From Peptococcaceae bacterium 1109 (lineage in GTDB: Bacteria; Bacillota; Limnochordia; Darwinibacteriales; Darwinibacteriaceae): 64,000 nt of DNA. The stretch spans positions 449,634 to 513,633 of the forward strand of contig LDJB01000001.1 of NCBI GenBank assembly GCA_001028815.1. The letters run 5' to 3'. Positions 17,200-25,838 of the stretch are shown piece after piece; position 1 is the first letter of the stretch; every line of letters begins with the position of its first letter. The translations under genes and the position numbers were made by a program. Under the pieces are notes generated by a model. It ran no database searches. It was not told where the DNA came from and saw only the letters and a program-made list of their open reading frames with translations.

Positions 17200-18249
17200 A
17201 TGTTCGAATTTGACTTAGAGAGTCCACAGTTTGCAGATATAAAGGTAATTGGATGTGGCGGAGGCGGAAGCAATGCGGTTAACCGGATGATTGCCGCTGG
17301 TTTGACTGGGGTACAGTTCGTTGCCTTGAACACCGATGCGCAAGCCCTGCAGCTATCCGAAGCAACTGTGAAGATCCAGGTTGGCCAAAAGCTGACCAAG
17401 GGATTAGGTGCTGGGTCCAACCCGGAGATTGGCCAGCGGTCCGCGGAAGAGTCACGGGAGGACATCCGCCAAGCCCTCGAAGGCGCTGACATGGTTTTTA
17501 TCACAGCGGGCATGGGAGGAGGAACGGGTACTGGTGCTGCTCCAGTGGTCGCAGAAATTGCCAAAGAATTGGACGCACTGACTGTTGGTGTAGTAACCAA
17601 ACCGTTTAGCTTTGAGGGCAGAAGGCGTATGGCACAGGCGGAGAAGGGCATTGAGATGCTCAGGGCCAAGGTGGATACGCTTATTACTATCCCCAACGAC
17701 CGGTTGCTCCAGGTGGTTGACAAGCGGACTTCCATGATGGAAGCCTTTAAGATTGCCGATGATGTGCTCCGCCAAGGTGTGCAAGGCATTTCTGACCTGA
17801 TTACAGTGCCCGGCTTGATCAACTTGGATTTTGCCGACGTCAGAGCCATTATGACCAATGCCGGCTCCGCTTTGATGGGTATTGGCCAAGCCACAGGAGA
17901 AGATCGGGCAGTAAAAGCAGCCAAACAGGCTATCAGCAGCCCGCTGCTGGAGGCTTCGATTGAGGGAGCAAAGGGTATCCTGATGAGCTTGACCGGCGGG
18001 TCGAACTTGGGCTTGTTTGAGGTGAATGAGGCTGCAGAGATTGTTGCAGAAGCCGCGGATCCAGATGCCAACATCATCTTCGGCGCTGTGATAGACGACA
18101 GCTTCCAGGATGAACTACGGATAACGGTAATCGCCACCGGGTTTGATGCTGGCAGAAAGCCGGCCGCTGTTAAGCTCGGCAAAGAGCTAGACGCCCGTCC
18201 ATTTACTACCGATGAACTAGATATACCCGCTTTCTTGCGGAGGAGATAG
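17200..18249 (+). CDS. ftsZ: Cell-division GTPase FtsZ
   Basis: Tubulin-like GTPase that forms the division ring. It has [17 protein letters not shown] at the N-terminus, the tubulin signature [10 protein letters not shown], the T7 loop region DFADVRAIM, and a C-terminal conserved peptide DIPAFLRRR that binds partner proteins. ATG 17200 is chosen because GAGGGGGA lies 5 nt upstream and MFEFDLE matches the family start; the track's upstream start at 17152 has no such support. Length is 349 aa, with a short linker. ftsA, the usual upstream neighbour in clostridia, is missing. Confidence 0.98.
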   Translation: MFEFDLESPQFADIKVIGCGGGGSNAVNRMIAAGLTGVQFVALNTDAQALQLSEATVKIQVGQKLTKGLGAGSNPEIGQRSAEESREDIRQALEGADMVFITAGMGGGTGTGAAPVVAEIAKELDALTVGVVTKPFSFEGRRRMAQAEKGIEMLRAKVDTLITIPNDRLLQVVDKRTSMMEAFKIADDVLRQGVQGISDLITVPGLINLDFADVRAIMTNAGSALMGIGQATGEDRAVKAAKQAISSPLLEASIEGAKGILMSLTGGSNLGLFEVNEAAEIVAEAADPDANIIFGAVIDDSFQDELRITVIATGFDAGRKPAAVKLGKELDARPFTTDELDIPAFLRRR

Positions 18250-18265
18250 TTACATACGGAGAAAG

Positions 18266-18299
18266 AAGGCCTGCATCCTCGAAGGGTGCAGGCCTTTAT
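18266..18299. terminator. Bidirectional terminator between ftsZ and sigE
   Basis: AAGGCCTGCA (18266-18275) and TGCAGGCCTT (18287-18296) form a perfect 10-bp stem. T-rich sequence follows on the plus strand, and an A/G-rich stretch flanks the other side. It sits between convergent ftsZ (plus) and sigE (minus) and overlaps the sigE stop codon. Confidence 0.8.
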
Positions 18300-19024
18300 T
18301 CCATCTTCTTGATTTCTCGCCGGAGCTTTTTCAAGATCTTTTTCTCCAAGCGGGAGATATACGATTGGCTGATACCCAATAGTTCTGCCACTTCTCGCTG
18401 AGTCCGCTCTGTCCCGCTGTTTAGCCCGAAGCGAAGTTCCATGATCTTCTTTTCCCGGCCCGTCAAGCGCTCTAGGGCCGCCTCCAGAAGGGCCTTATCC
18501 ACTTCTTCCTCGATGTACTTCACCACATCGCTTTCTGATCCTACCACATCTGCAAGGACCAACTCATTACCGTCCCAATCAGTGTTTAGGGGTTCATCAA
18601 AGGAGACCTCCGCCTTTAACTTGCTCGTGCGCCGGAGGTACATTAGGATCTCGTTTTCGATGCAGCGGCTGGCATATGTGGCCAGCTTGATGTTCTTTGA
18701 CGGGTCAAAGGTGTTCACCGCTTTGATGAGGCCGATGGTGCCGATGGACACCAGGTCTTCAATGAGGATGCCCGTGTTCTCGAACTTCCGGGCGATGTAA
18801 ACCACCAGCCGTAGGTTGCGCTCTATCAAGGGCGTCTTAACGGAATAGTCTCCTTGGCTCAGCTTGGCCAAGAGCTGTTGCTCTTCCTGACTGGTGAGGG
18901 GTGGAGGCAAGACCTCGCTGCTGCCCACATAGTGAACTTTGGGGACCAGGCCAATGCGGCGCAGCAGGGAAATGAGCCTAAGGCGGATCCAGATTTTACA
19001 CTTCATGGTGGTGAGTGGCCGCAT
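18296..19024 (-). CDS. sigE: Pro-sigma-E, early mother-cell sporulation sigma factor
   Basis: Sporulation sigma factor made as an inactive precursor and activated by SpoIIGA cleavage. It has an amphipathic pro-sequence (about residues 7-30, rich in K, R, I and L), a processing region at [15 protein letters not shown], region 2 ([30 protein letters not shown]), [14 protein letters not shown], and region 4 ([20 protein letters not shown]). It is nearly collinear with B. subtilis SigE (239 aa); here 242 aa. ATG 19024 is chosen because AAAGGAGG is 7 nt upstream; ATG 19006 has none. It overlaps spoIIGA by 29 nt, so translation is probably coupled. It is on the opposite strand to ftsZ and sigG, unlike the usual collinear order. 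Confidence 0.95.
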   Translation of the reverse strand: MRPLTTMKCKIWIRLRLISLLRRIGLVPKVHYVGSSEVLPPPLTSQEEQQLLAKLSQGDYSVKTPLIERNLRLVVYIARKFENTGILIEDLVSIGTIGLIKAVNTFDPSKNIKLATYASRCIENEILMYLRRTSKLKAEVSFDEPLNTDWDGNELVLADVVGSESDVVKYIEEEVDKALLEAALERLTGREKKIMELRFGLNSGTERTQREVAELLGISQSYISRLEKKILKKLRREIKKME

Positions 19025-19970
19025 GCCGCTGTCCTCCTTTAGCTGTGGGCAAGATGGCCGGATCGTCGATGGCCTGCTGCAGTAGGGTAGGGGGAATCAA
19101 GGCTGCGTACTTCCCCTCTGGGTCTAGTGCCCTCGGATGTATGGCAATCACAGGTTGCACTGCAGGGCCTTGCTGGCCATCGCGGATGTGCACCGCATCG
19201 GGGCGAAAACCGATGAGGATGCCGTGCTCCTTGCCGATGGATGAGAAGGGAATGATGCGGAACCGAGTGGACCATTCTGGGTCTACGATTCCATCAAGGG
19301 AAGCTAGTTGGCCTTGGTCTAGAGCTTGCACTGCCGCCGTGATACGCGGTGGTAGGAGGGCTTGGATGGCCTTTTGCTCCACAATCATCACCGGCTGGAG
19401 GCTGAGGGGATCTCTCAGGTTGTTCCCTGTATCCACCAAGGCCTGGACCGCAACTTGTTTGCCTCCGCACGCGATCTCCACTGGCAGATGGTATACATTG
19501 TGGATGATCCGCTGGTGGACAATGCCCCACCCCAGTTCGGCGATGAGCAAGATGCAACCGGCCGCAATCAGCATACCCAGGGTATAGGCTGGGTTAGCGG
19601 GTGAACCTAAGAGGAAGGCTCCAGCCATGCCCGCCCCAGCGGCTATGAACCCGATCACATAAAACCAGCCAAGGATTTTCGGCAGTGTCCCCACAGAAAG
19701 AGGGTAAAATGCGGCCAGAACCATGAACAGGGATACAATAACAACGGTGGGGAGTAACCGCAGCAACCCATAGTAGGGTATTAAGCCGAAGCTGGCCAGA
19801 AGGTAGAGAGCGTAATGGATAGTCCCTAAAAGCGCTCCCGCAAGCAGCTTTGCTGGGCGTGTGCCCGTACGAGTCACTTCTGCAGTTGCCCACAGCAGGA
19901 GGTATTCGAACAAGAGGTTTGCTCCCAGGCGCAAGAGCAAGGCATCCACATAAAAGGTGTACTGCGGCAA
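18996..19970 (-). CDS. spoIIGA: SpoIIGA, membrane aspartic protease that processes pro-sigma-E
   Basis: Mother-cell septal protease that cleaves pro-sigma-E after the SpoIIR signal from the forespore. The N-terminal half has about five membrane segments; the C-terminal half is a pepsin-like domain with the active-site motif [10 protein letters not shown], Asp at about residue 180 (B. subtilis Asp183). TTG 19970 is chosen: GGGGGAA lies just upstream and the N-terminus [21 protein letters not shown] matches SpoIIGA. The ORF-track start at 20141 adds 57 residues that would overlap sigG and resemble nothing in the family. Length is 324 aa (about 309 in B. subtilis). It is cotranscribed with sigE. 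Confidence 0.92.
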   Translation of the reverse strand: MPQYTFYVDALLLRLGANLLFEYLLLWATAEVTRTGTRPAKLLAGALLGTIHYALYLLASFGLIPYYGLLRLLPTVVIVSLFMVLAAFYPLSVGTLPKILGWFYVIGFIAAGAGMAGAFLLGSPANPAYTLGMLIAAGCILLIAELGWGIVHQRIIHNVYHLPVEIACGGKQVAVQALVDTGNNLRDPLSLQPVMIVEQKAIQALLPPRITAAVQALDQGQLASLDGIVDPEWSTRFRIIPFSSIGKEHGILIGFRPDAVHIRDGQQGPAVQPVIAIHPRALDPEGKYAALIPPTLLQQAIDDPAILPTAKGGQRHAATHHHEV

Positions 19971-20022
19971 AGAGATTCCCCCTTTCGCGACCGCTCGTCT
20001 TGCCAGAATATTACGGGAGAAA

Positions 20023-20053
20023 GTATAAAAATCCTCTCTTAACGGCGATATTC
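20023..20053 (+). promoter_or_regulatory. Candidate sigma-F (or sigma-G) promoter for sigG-spoIIR
   Basis: In the 165-bp divergent gap between spoIIGA and sigG, GTATA (20023-20027) is followed after 16 bp by GGCGATATTC (20044-20053). This matches the sigma-F consensus GYATA / GGnnAnAnTw except at the last base. B. subtilis sigG is transcribed by sigma-F. The match was made by eye. Confidence 0.4.
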
Positions 20054-20135
20054 TTTGCCTGACCCCGACTTGGAATAGATCCTCGGGAACCTGGTAATAC
20101 TGAAGACTGTAACGGGTTCCTTTGGGGGGATTGCT

Positions 20136-20912
20136 TTGCATAAGGTGGAGATCTGCGGGGTCAACACAGCGAAGTTACCTGTGCTGCCCAACAAGAAGAT
20201 GCGAGAACTGTTGGCCCGTATTAAAGAGGGGGACCAGGAAGCCCGAGAGGAGATGGTGCAAGGGAACCTTCGCTTGGTGCTCAGCGTTATTCAGCGCTTC
20301 AACAATCGGGGAGAGCTGGTGGATGATCTGTTTCAGGTGGGCTGCATCGGACTCATGAAAGCCATCGACAACTTCGACCTCAGCCAAAACGTGAAATTCT
20401 CCACATACGCAGTACCAATGATCATCGGAGAGATTCGCCGATACTTGCGGGATAACAATCCCATTCGGGTGAGCCGCTCATTGCGAGATACAGCCTATAA
20501 GGCTCTGCAAGCCCGGGATAATTTGGCAAGCAAACATGCAAAAGAGCCTACTATCAATCAGATTGCCGCGGAGCTCAACATGCCTCGGGAGGAAATCGTC
20601 TTTGCCCTAGATGCTATCCAAGAGCCAATTTCTCTGTTTGAACCCATTTACAACGACGGGGGCGACCCCATTTTTGTAATGGATCAGATCAGTGACGAAC
20701 GCAATACCGATGCCAACTGGGTAGAGGGCGTTAGCATTAAAGAGGGCATGGCCAAACTGGGAGAACGAGAGCGCATGATCCTCACCATGCGGTTTTATGA
20801 GGGGCGCACGCAGATGGAAGTAGCTGAAGAGATCGGGATATCTCAGGCGCAGGTTTCACGTTTGGAAAAGGCCGCCCTGCGCCACTTGCGCAAGTATATG
20901 GCTACTTCGTGA
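20136..20912 (+). CDS. sigG: Late forespore sigma factor SigG
   Basis: Forespore-specific sigma factor of late sporulation. The N-terminal HKVEICGVNTAKLPVLPNKKM is the signature of SigG. Region 2 follows (RLVLSVIQRFNNRGELVDDLFQVGCIGLMKAI), then NIRRYLRD-type EIRRYLRDNNPIRVSRSLRD, and region 4 (ISQAQVSRLEKAALRHLRKYM). Length is 258 aa against 260 in B. subtilis. The start is TTG 20136 behind TTTGGGGGG. It diverges from spoIIGA-sigE and is 16 nt upstream of spoIIR, so the two are probably one transcript. Confidence 0.96.
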   Translation: MHKVEICGVNTAKLPVLPNKKMRELLARIKEGDQEAREEMVQGNLRLVLSVIQRFNNRGELVDDLFQVGCIGLMKAIDNFDLSQNVKFSTYAVPMIIGEIRRYLRDNNPIRVSRSLRDTAYKALQARDNLASKHAKEPTINQIAAELNMPREEIVFALDAIQEPISLFEPIYNDGGDPIFVMDQISDERNTDANWVEGVSIKEGMAKLGERERMILTMRFYEGRTQMEVAEEIGISQAQVSRLEKAALRHLRKYMATS

Positions 20913-20928
20913 GGGAGGGAGATGGGAA

Positions 20929-21603
20929 GTGTACGTTGATAATCTACGCACTCGTTGTGTGACTGCTTGTTTGATCGTGGCCGTATGTGCTGCCGTTGGT
21001 ACCGCTGCCGCGGGCGTTGCAGCTTTCGTCCAGACAGAGACAGCCTTTGCCAAGGAGAATCTCATCCGCCTCCACGTAATCGCCAACAGTGATTCTCCTC
21101 AGGACCAAGACCTAAAACTGCTAGTTAGAGATGCGGTCCTTGCTGAAACCCGAGAGCTCTTTGCCGCCGTGACCAGCAAGGAAGAGGCTCGCCGCCTCCT
21201 AGCGGAGCACCAAGAGAAGGTGATCGAAGCGGCGGAAGAGGTTATCCAAGCCCACGGGTTTAGCTATAACGTAAGCCTGGAGATGGGGGCCTATGCTTTT
21301 CCCAGCCGGGCCTATCGGGGGATCACTCTCCCAGCTGGAACGTACGACGCTGTGCGTGTCCGCATTGGCGACGCCCAGGGAGAAAACTGGTGGTGCGTCC
21401 TGTTCCCGCCCCTCTGTTTGGGTGAGCTGGAAGTAAGCAGCGGCCAGAGTGAACTGGCTCAATACAACCCGCAGGGTGAAACGGGCAAGATAGCATTCAG
21501 GCTAAAGGTGCTAGAGTACATTCAAGCAACCTACTACGGCCAGCAGATCCGGAATTGGTGGCAGGCTTCGGCAGCCGGTTTGACCAGGTGGAACACTCAA
21601 TAG
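20929..21603 (+). CDS. spoIIR: SpoIIR, forespore-to-mother-cell signalling protein
   Basis: Secreted forespore protein that triggers SpoIIGA to process pro-sigma-E. One N-terminal membrane/signal segment (about residues 10-31) is followed by the SpoIIR hallmarks LIRLHVIANSDSPQDQ, LKLLVRDAVLAE, YRGITLPAGTYDAVRVRIG and NWWCVLFPPLC. Length (224 aa) is typical. Start is GTG 20929 behind GGGAGGGAGATGGGAA. It sits 16 nt after sigG; in B. subtilis spoIIR is unlinked and sigma-F-dependent. Signal, protease and substrate genes are thus within about 3.3 kb. Confidence 0.94.
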   Translation: MYVDNLRTRCVTACLIVAVCAAVGTAAAGVAAFVQTETAFAKENLIRLHVIANSDSPQDQDLKLLVRDAVLAETRELFAAVTSKEEARRLLAEHQEKVIEAAEEVIQAHGFSYNVSLEMGAYAFPSRAYRGITLPAGTYDAVRVRIGDAQGENWWCVLFPPLCLGELEVSSGQSELAQYNPQGETGKIAFRLKVLEYIQATYYGQQIRNWWQASAAGLTRWNTQ

Positions 21604-21645
21604 AAACGGCGTTTGGGACAACGGCCCAATGGCCGTTTCTTTTTT
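21603..21645 (+). terminator. Terminator after spoIIR
   Basis: GAAACGGC (21603-21610) pairs with GCCGTTTC (21632-21639) and is followed by TTTTTT. It overlaps the last base of the spoIIR stop and ends the sigG-spoIIR unit. Confidence 0.85.
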
Positions 21646-21691
21646 GCAGCTGGCGGCATATAGTGTAGTGAAGAACGGGGAGGAGGCTGCC

Positions 21692-21940
21692 ATGCTGATC
21701 AAGGCCACTGAACTCCGCCAGCTGGACGTTATCAGTATCGATGAAGGGCGGTTCTTGGGCCGACTCTGCGATGTGGACCTGGATCCTGAGACAGGCAGAA
21801 TCCGGGCCTTGGTTGTGGAACGGCCTGGCAGCCGCTTTTTGTGGTTCGTGCGGGGCGATGACTTGGAAGTTGCCTGGCGTGATGTGGTGTTGGTAGGTGA
21901 GGACGTTATCTTAGTGAAAAACAGAACATGGCGCCGTTAA
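21692..21940 (+). CDS. YlmC/YmxH-family PRC-barrel protein
   Basis: Small (82 aa) cytosolic PRC-barrel protein of the YlmC/YmxH sporulation-associated family; molecular role unknown. The pattern is a single domain: KATELRQLDVISIDEGRFLG, DVDLDPETGRIRALVVE, then a tryptophan-rich WFVRGDDLEVAW with the terminal DVILVK strand. ATG 21692 follows GGGGAGGAGG; the longer ORF-track start at 21629 lies in the preceding terminator. In B. subtilis ylmC also lies just downstream of sigG, so the position is conserved. Confidence 0.85.
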   Translation: MLIKATELRQLDVISIDEGRFLGRLCDVDLDPETGRIRALVVERPGSRFLWFVRGDDLEVAWRDVVLVGEDVILVKNRTWRR

Positions 21941-21977
21941 CGGTTTTGCGGTATAATAGGCTAGGAGGAGAATTGCC

Positions 21978-22451
21978 ATGCGTTGCCCTTTTTGTATGCA
22001 TATGGATAGCAAAGTGCTTGATTCCCGTCAAACGGAAGAAGGAGCTTCCATCAGGCGGCGCCGGGAATGCACCGCCTGCGGGAAGCGCTTTACTACATAC
22101 GAGCGCCTTGACGAAGTGCCGCTTATGGTAGTAAAGAAGGACGGACGGCGGGAGCCTTTCGCGCGCGCGAAGATCTTGAATGGGATACTTAGGGCTTGTG
22201 AAAAACGCCCCATATCCCTGCAGACCATTGAAGAAGTGGTGGACAAGATTGAAAAGCAAGTCCGAGCAAACCTGGACCAAGAAGTGTCATCTGGCGCCAT
22301 CGGGGAAATGGTCATGGATCATCTGCGGGAATTGGATGATGTGGCCTATGTGAGGTTTGCCTCGGTTTACCGGCAGTTCAAGGATTTGGATCGCTTCATA
22401 GAAGAGGTCCAGCAGCTGAGGAAGGCGGACAGATATGTGGGTGAGAACTGA
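21978..22451 (+). CDS. nrdR: Transcriptional repressor NrdR
   Basis: Zinc- and nucleotide-binding repressor of ribonucleotide reductase genes. The N-terminal zinc ribbon has MRCPFC and CTACGKRFTTYER, followed by an ATP-cone (about residues 47-137; PLMVVKKDGRREPFARAKIL). Length is 157 aa, normal. A strong AGGAGGAG ribosome binding site precedes ATG 21978. No ribonucleotide reductase gene is in the window and I see no NrdR box here. Its end overlaps the start assigned to pgeF. Confidence 0.97.
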   Translation: MRCPFCMHMDSKVLDSRQTEEGASIRRRRECTACGKRFTTYERLDEVPLMVVKKDGRREPFARAKILNGILRACEKRPISLQTIEEVVDKIEKQVRANLDQEVSSGAIGEMVMDHLRELDDVAYVRFASVYRQFKDLDRFIEEVQQLRKADRYVGEN

Positions 22452-23148
22452 AGAGGGAGGGCATGTGCTGTGGCAGGTGGCCCCTTGGCTTTCCTTACCC
22501 TGGTTGGCCCACGGATTCAGCACTGCTTCAGCAGGCAGTCTCCTGGAAAGGGACAAGCAGGAGGCTCTCGGGCGCGCTTTTGGGCTGCCAGAACGGTGGG
22601 CAGTGGTTAAGCAGGTCCATGGCAGTGATGTCCATTGGGTTGATGAGGGCTGGCGGTTTGGGAAGGCTGAAGCGACCGGTGATGCCTTGATGACCTGCAT
22701 GCCTGACGTTGTGTTGGCAGCGTTCTTTGCCGATTGTGTGCCCTTGCTCTTTGTGGATCCTGAGGCCAGGATTGTGGCTGTGAGCCATGCTGGTTGGCGG
22801 GGTACTGTCGCGGAGATTGGGCCTAAGACAGTTGCCCACATGGTGAAGCGCGGTTCTCGCATAGAGAACATTCAAGCTGCTATCGGGCCCAGCATCGGCC
22901 CGTGCTGTTATGCTGTCTCGGAAGAAATGCGCGAGTGGTTTCCCCCAGATGTGTTTTCTGGGGTGGGCGAGCTGTTCCTGGACTTGTGGTCAGCGAACTA
23001 TCACCAGCTCACTGCTGCGGGGGTCGGTACCATTTACACCGCTCAACAGTGCACTATGTGTACAGGGGAATTTTTCTCTTACAGGCGCGATCAGGCCAAG
23101 GAGCGCATGGCCGCGCTGATTGCAGTCCGTTTAGGGAAAGGGATTTAG
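22435..23148 (+). CDS. pgeF: Purine-nucleoside phosphorylase / polyphenol oxidase family protein (PgeF/YlmD)
   Basis: Cytosolic DUF152/YfiH-family protein. Members were annotated as multicopper laccases and later shown to act on purine nucleosides with a zinc site; in E. coli PgeF also edits peptidoglycan precursors. Metal ligands are visible in VKQVHGSDVHW, FADCVPLLF and VSHAGWRGT, with IGPSIGPCCYAV further on. Length is up to 237 aa. The start is uncertain: ATG 22435 overlaps nrdR and has no clear ribosome binding site, whereas GAGGGAGGG lies close to GTG 22465. ylmD likewise follows ylmC in B. subtilis. Confidence 0.88.
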   Translation: MWVRTEEGGHVLWQVAPWLSLPWLAHGFSTASAGSLLERDKQEALGRAFGLPERWAVVKQVHGSDVHWVDEGWRFGKAEATGDALMTCMPDVVLAAFFADCVPLLFVDPEARIVAVSHAGWRGTVAEIGPKTVAHMVKRGSRIENIQAAIGPSIGPCCYAVSEEMREWFPPDVFSGVGELFLDLWSANYHQLTAAGVGTIYTAQQCTMCTGEFFSYRRDQAKERMAALIAVRLGKGI

Positions 23149-23185
23149 CTGTAGATGTAGAACATCGGGGTAGAGGTGAAAGAAC

Positions 23186-25414
23186 TTGGCGCGAAGCAAG
23201 GACACCAGTTTCCAGCACCAGTCAGATCGGACGCGCTATCGGGAAATCCTTGGCATATTCCTGTTGGCTCTGTCCGTTTTTGCCATCGTTACACTGTACA
23301 CTCAAAGCCCAGGCTGGATCGGCCGGCACATTCGCCCTGTCTTGCAGGGGTTGTTCGGCGACGCAGCTTTGTTGTTCGCGCTGAGCCTCTTGTATTTGTC
23401 ACTGAATGTGTTCCGCGGTACGCTCTGGCCAGTGCCTGTCAGGAAGATATTGGGCTTTGTCTTGCTCCTGGGTTGTGTGGTTACCGCCTACCATCTGGCC
23501 TATTACAGAGGGAACAGCCCCTACCCGAGCCTCCCTGAAGAACTGGCACGGGGCTGGCGAGGTGAGGGGGCAGGGATAACAGGTGCAGCATTGATGGTTG
23601 TTGTCCTAAACAGCTTTGGCCTCCCTGGGGCGTACATCATCTTGGCCGCGCTATTCTTAGTTGGCATAATCTTGTACTTCCATATTTCTCTTACGGCCAC
23701 GGCGAAATGGATGGTTGGAACGGCAAGAAGGGCAGTGCATGGGATCGTGCGAAGAGGCGTAGATCGGTTCCACGCCCAGAAGGTACGTGTTCAAAACTGG
23801 CACGAGCAAAAAAAACTCTCCCGCTTGGAAGCAAGGCAGGCTAGAGAAGAACGTGTCCCTCCACCGCCTTCGGAGGAAATCACAGAACCGGTTGCCCAGC
23901 CTCATCCCGTGGCTCCGGTCCGGGAACGGGCCCCCAAGCAGGCAAAGAAGGCCTCGAAACCAGCACCAGCAGCCGAGCAGCTGGAACTGCCTGTGGTGGC
24001 GGATGGCGATTACAGCCCGCCGCCCCCGTACATTTTGAAGAAGCCCGCAAAAGCCCGTCGGACAGCAACGGGATCCCAAGCAAGCTTGCTGGAGGAAACC
24101 TTAGCTAGCTTCGGCGTGTCCGCTAAAGTGGTGAATGCGGCACAGGGTCCAGTGGTGACCCGCTATGAACTTCAGCCGGGGCCGGGCATAAAGGTGAGCA
24201 GGATTACTGCTTTGGCAGATGATCTTGCCCTGGCGCTGGCAGCCGCAGATGTGCGGATCGAGGCACCGGTGCCTGGCAAAGCAGTAATTGGCATTGAGGT
24301 GCCTAATAAAGATGTGGAAATGGTCTATTTACGAGAGGTCATCGAGGATCCTGCCTTCAGCGAGCATCCGTCCAAAGTGGCCCTGGCCCTGGGTAAGGAT
24401 ATCTATGGCCAGCCAGTGATTGCTGACTTAACTAAGTGGCTGCATTTGTTGGTCGCGGGTGCCACAGGGTCTGGAAAGAGCGTTTGCTTAAACTGCATGA
24501 TTGCCAGTTTGCTGTTCCGGGCCACGCCCGAAGAGGTGAAGATTCTGATGATCGATCCGAAGCGGGTGGAGCTCGCAGTATACGATGGGATTCCCCATCT
24601 CATTGCACCGGTAGTCACTGACCCAAGAAAAGCTGCAGCAGCACTGCGTTGGGCGGTCATGGAAATGGAGCGGCGCTACGAACTCTTTGCAGAGCTTGGC
24701 GTGCGGAACATTGAGATGTATGGGCACCTGCCTCCCCCCCAATCCGAAGAGGAAGAGCGAGAGCACCTACCCTATATCGTGGTGATCATCGATGAACTGG
24801 CTGACTTGATGATGGTGGCTGCTGCTGAAGTAGAAGATGCTATCTGCAGGCTGGCGCAAATGGCGAGAGCAGCTGGGATCTACCTGATAGTGGCAACACA
24901 GCGCCCTTCGGTAGATGTGATTACAGGCCTAATCAAGGCCAATGTTCCCAGCCGGATTGCCTTTGCCGTATCCAGCCAGGTCGATTCAAGGACCATCCTC
25001 GATATGGGCGGAGCAGAACGGCTTATCGGCCGAGGCGACATGCTGTACTATCCACTCGGAGCGGCAAAACCCACACGTGCACAGGGAGCTTGGATTTCTG
25101 ATGATGAAATCGAAGCTTTGGTGAATTTCTGGAAGCGGCAGGGAGATCCGATTTATAACGAAGAAATCGGCCAGGAGCAGGCCAGCAGTCCAGGGGAATT
25201 CGATGATGACGATGAGCTCCTGGAAGATGCCATCCGCCTTGTGGTGGAAAACGGCCAAGCGTCCATCTCCATGCTCCAGCGCCGCTTTCGGATCGGCTAC
25301 AGCAGGGCGGCACGACTGATTGACATGATGGAGCTGCGGGGCATTGTAGGCCCTTACCAGGGCAGCAAGCCTCGGGAAGTGTTAGTGGACAGTTCCATCT
25401 TGGCGGAGAGGTGA
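23186..25414 (+). CDS. ftsK: FtsK/SpoIIIE DNA translocase
   Basis: Membrane-anchored hexameric DNA pump that clears chromosomes from septa; in spore formers this family moves DNA into the forespore. Four N-terminal membrane segments (about residues 22-175) are followed by a basic, proline-rich linker, the alpha/beta motor with Walker [11 protein letters not shown] (about residue 424) and Walker [12 protein letters not shown], and a C-terminal gamma winged helix ([19 protein letters not shown]) that reads orientation sequences. Length is 742 aa. Start is TTG 23186 behind AGAGGTGAAAG. Vegetative FtsK and SpoIIIE cannot be told apart from this sequence. Confidence 0.94.
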   Translation: MARSKDTSFQHQSDRTRYREILGIFLLALSVFAIVTLYTQSPGWIGRHIRPVLQGLFGDAALLFALSLLYLSLNVFRGTLWPVPVRKILGFVLLLGCVVTAYHLAYYRGNSPYPSLPEELARGWRGEGAGITGAALMVVVLNSFGLPGAYIILAALFLVGIILYFHISLTATAKWMVGTARRAVHGIVRRGVDRFHAQKVRVQNWHEQKKLSRLEARQAREERVPPPPSEEITEPVAQPHPVAPVRERAPKQAKKASKPAPAAEQLELPVVADGDYSPPPPYILKKPAKARRTATGSQASLLEETLASFGVSAKVVNAAQGPVVTRYELQPGPGIKVSRITALADDLALALAAADVRIEAPVPGKAVIGIEVPNKDVEMVYLREVIEDPAFSEHPSKVALALGKDIYGQPVIADLTKWLHLLVAGATGSGKSVCLNCMIASLLFRATPEEVKILMIDPKRVELAVYDGIPHLIAPVVTDPRKAAAALRWAVMEMERRYELFAELGVRNIEMYGHLPPPQSEEEEREHLPYIVVIIDELADLMMVAAAEVEDAICRLAQMARAAGIYLIVATQRPSVDVITGLIKANVPSRIAFAVSSQVDSRTILDMGGAERLIGRGDMLYYPLGAAKPTRAQGAWISDDEIEALVNFWKRQGDPIYNEEIGQEQASSPGEFDDDDELLEDAIRLVVENGQASISMLQRRFRIGYSRAARLIDMMELRGIVGPYQGSKPREVLVDSSILAER

Positions 25415-25419
25415 GAGCA

Positions 25420-25827
25420 GTGAAAGAGATCGGAGCAGTACTGTATGAGGCCAGGACGGAGCAGGGGCTGACTTTAGAAGAACTCTCAGAGCGGACCCGG
25501 ATCCGGGTGGATTACCTCAAGGCGGTGGAAGAAGGGAATCCGGAAAAAGTCCCTGGAGAGGCATACTTCCGGGCTTTTATCCGCACATACGCCAGAGAGG
25601 TGGGGCTAGATCCTGAGGAGCTTCTAGTCCGCTATGAAATGGGCAAGATGCCGGAAGCAGCACAGCTTGAACCAGCCGTACCCGCCGGGCGGCCTTCGCT
25701 GCGAGAGCGGCGTGCCGCGAAAAGGCGGAGGCGGCGCATCCGATTCCTGGCCACTACTGCGGTACTTCTGGCCGCGGCCGCGGCAGCCTATTGGCTGTGG
25801 TCTAGTGGAATGCTGGGGATGTCATAG
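25420..25827 (+). CDS. Short RodZ/YmfM-like helix-turn-helix membrane protein
   Basis: 135-aa protein with an N-terminal Xre-type helix-turn-helix of the RodZ kind (LYEARTEQGLTLEELSERTRI, then YFRAFIRTYAREVGLDPEELL), a basic stretch (RRAAKRRRRRIR) and one membrane segment near the C-terminus. RodZ links MreB to the wall machinery; this copy ends about nine residues after the membrane segment, so the extracytoplasmic domain is missing. GTG 25420 is chosen over GTG 25411 because GGAGAGGTGA sits 5 nt upstream. It follows ftsK immediately, in the position of B. subtilis ymfM. Function is inferred from family only. Confidence 0.75.
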   Translation: MKEIGAVLYEARTEQGLTLEELSERTRIRVDYLKAVEEGNPEKVPGEAYFRAFIRTYAREVGLDPEELLVRYEMGKMPEAAQLEPAVPAGRPSLRERRAAKRRRRRIRFLATTAVLLAAAAAAYWLWSSGMLGMS

Positions 25828-25838
25828 GAGGTTACAGT

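Noticed and set aside
17160-18182. 340-aa minus-strand ORF opposite ftsZ
   Set aside because: It is a shadow of ftsZ: biased codon content mirrored from the real gene, no ribosome binding site, no recognisable domain.
19971-20141. 57-residue N-terminal extension of SpoIIGA in the ORF track
   Set aside because: It would overlap the sigG start and occupies the divergent promoter gap; TTG 19970 has a good ribosome binding site and matches the family N-terminus.
21952-21957. TATAAT just before nrdR as its promoter
   Set aside because: The implied start would leave almost no leader before the ribosome binding site, and no matching -35 element is seen.
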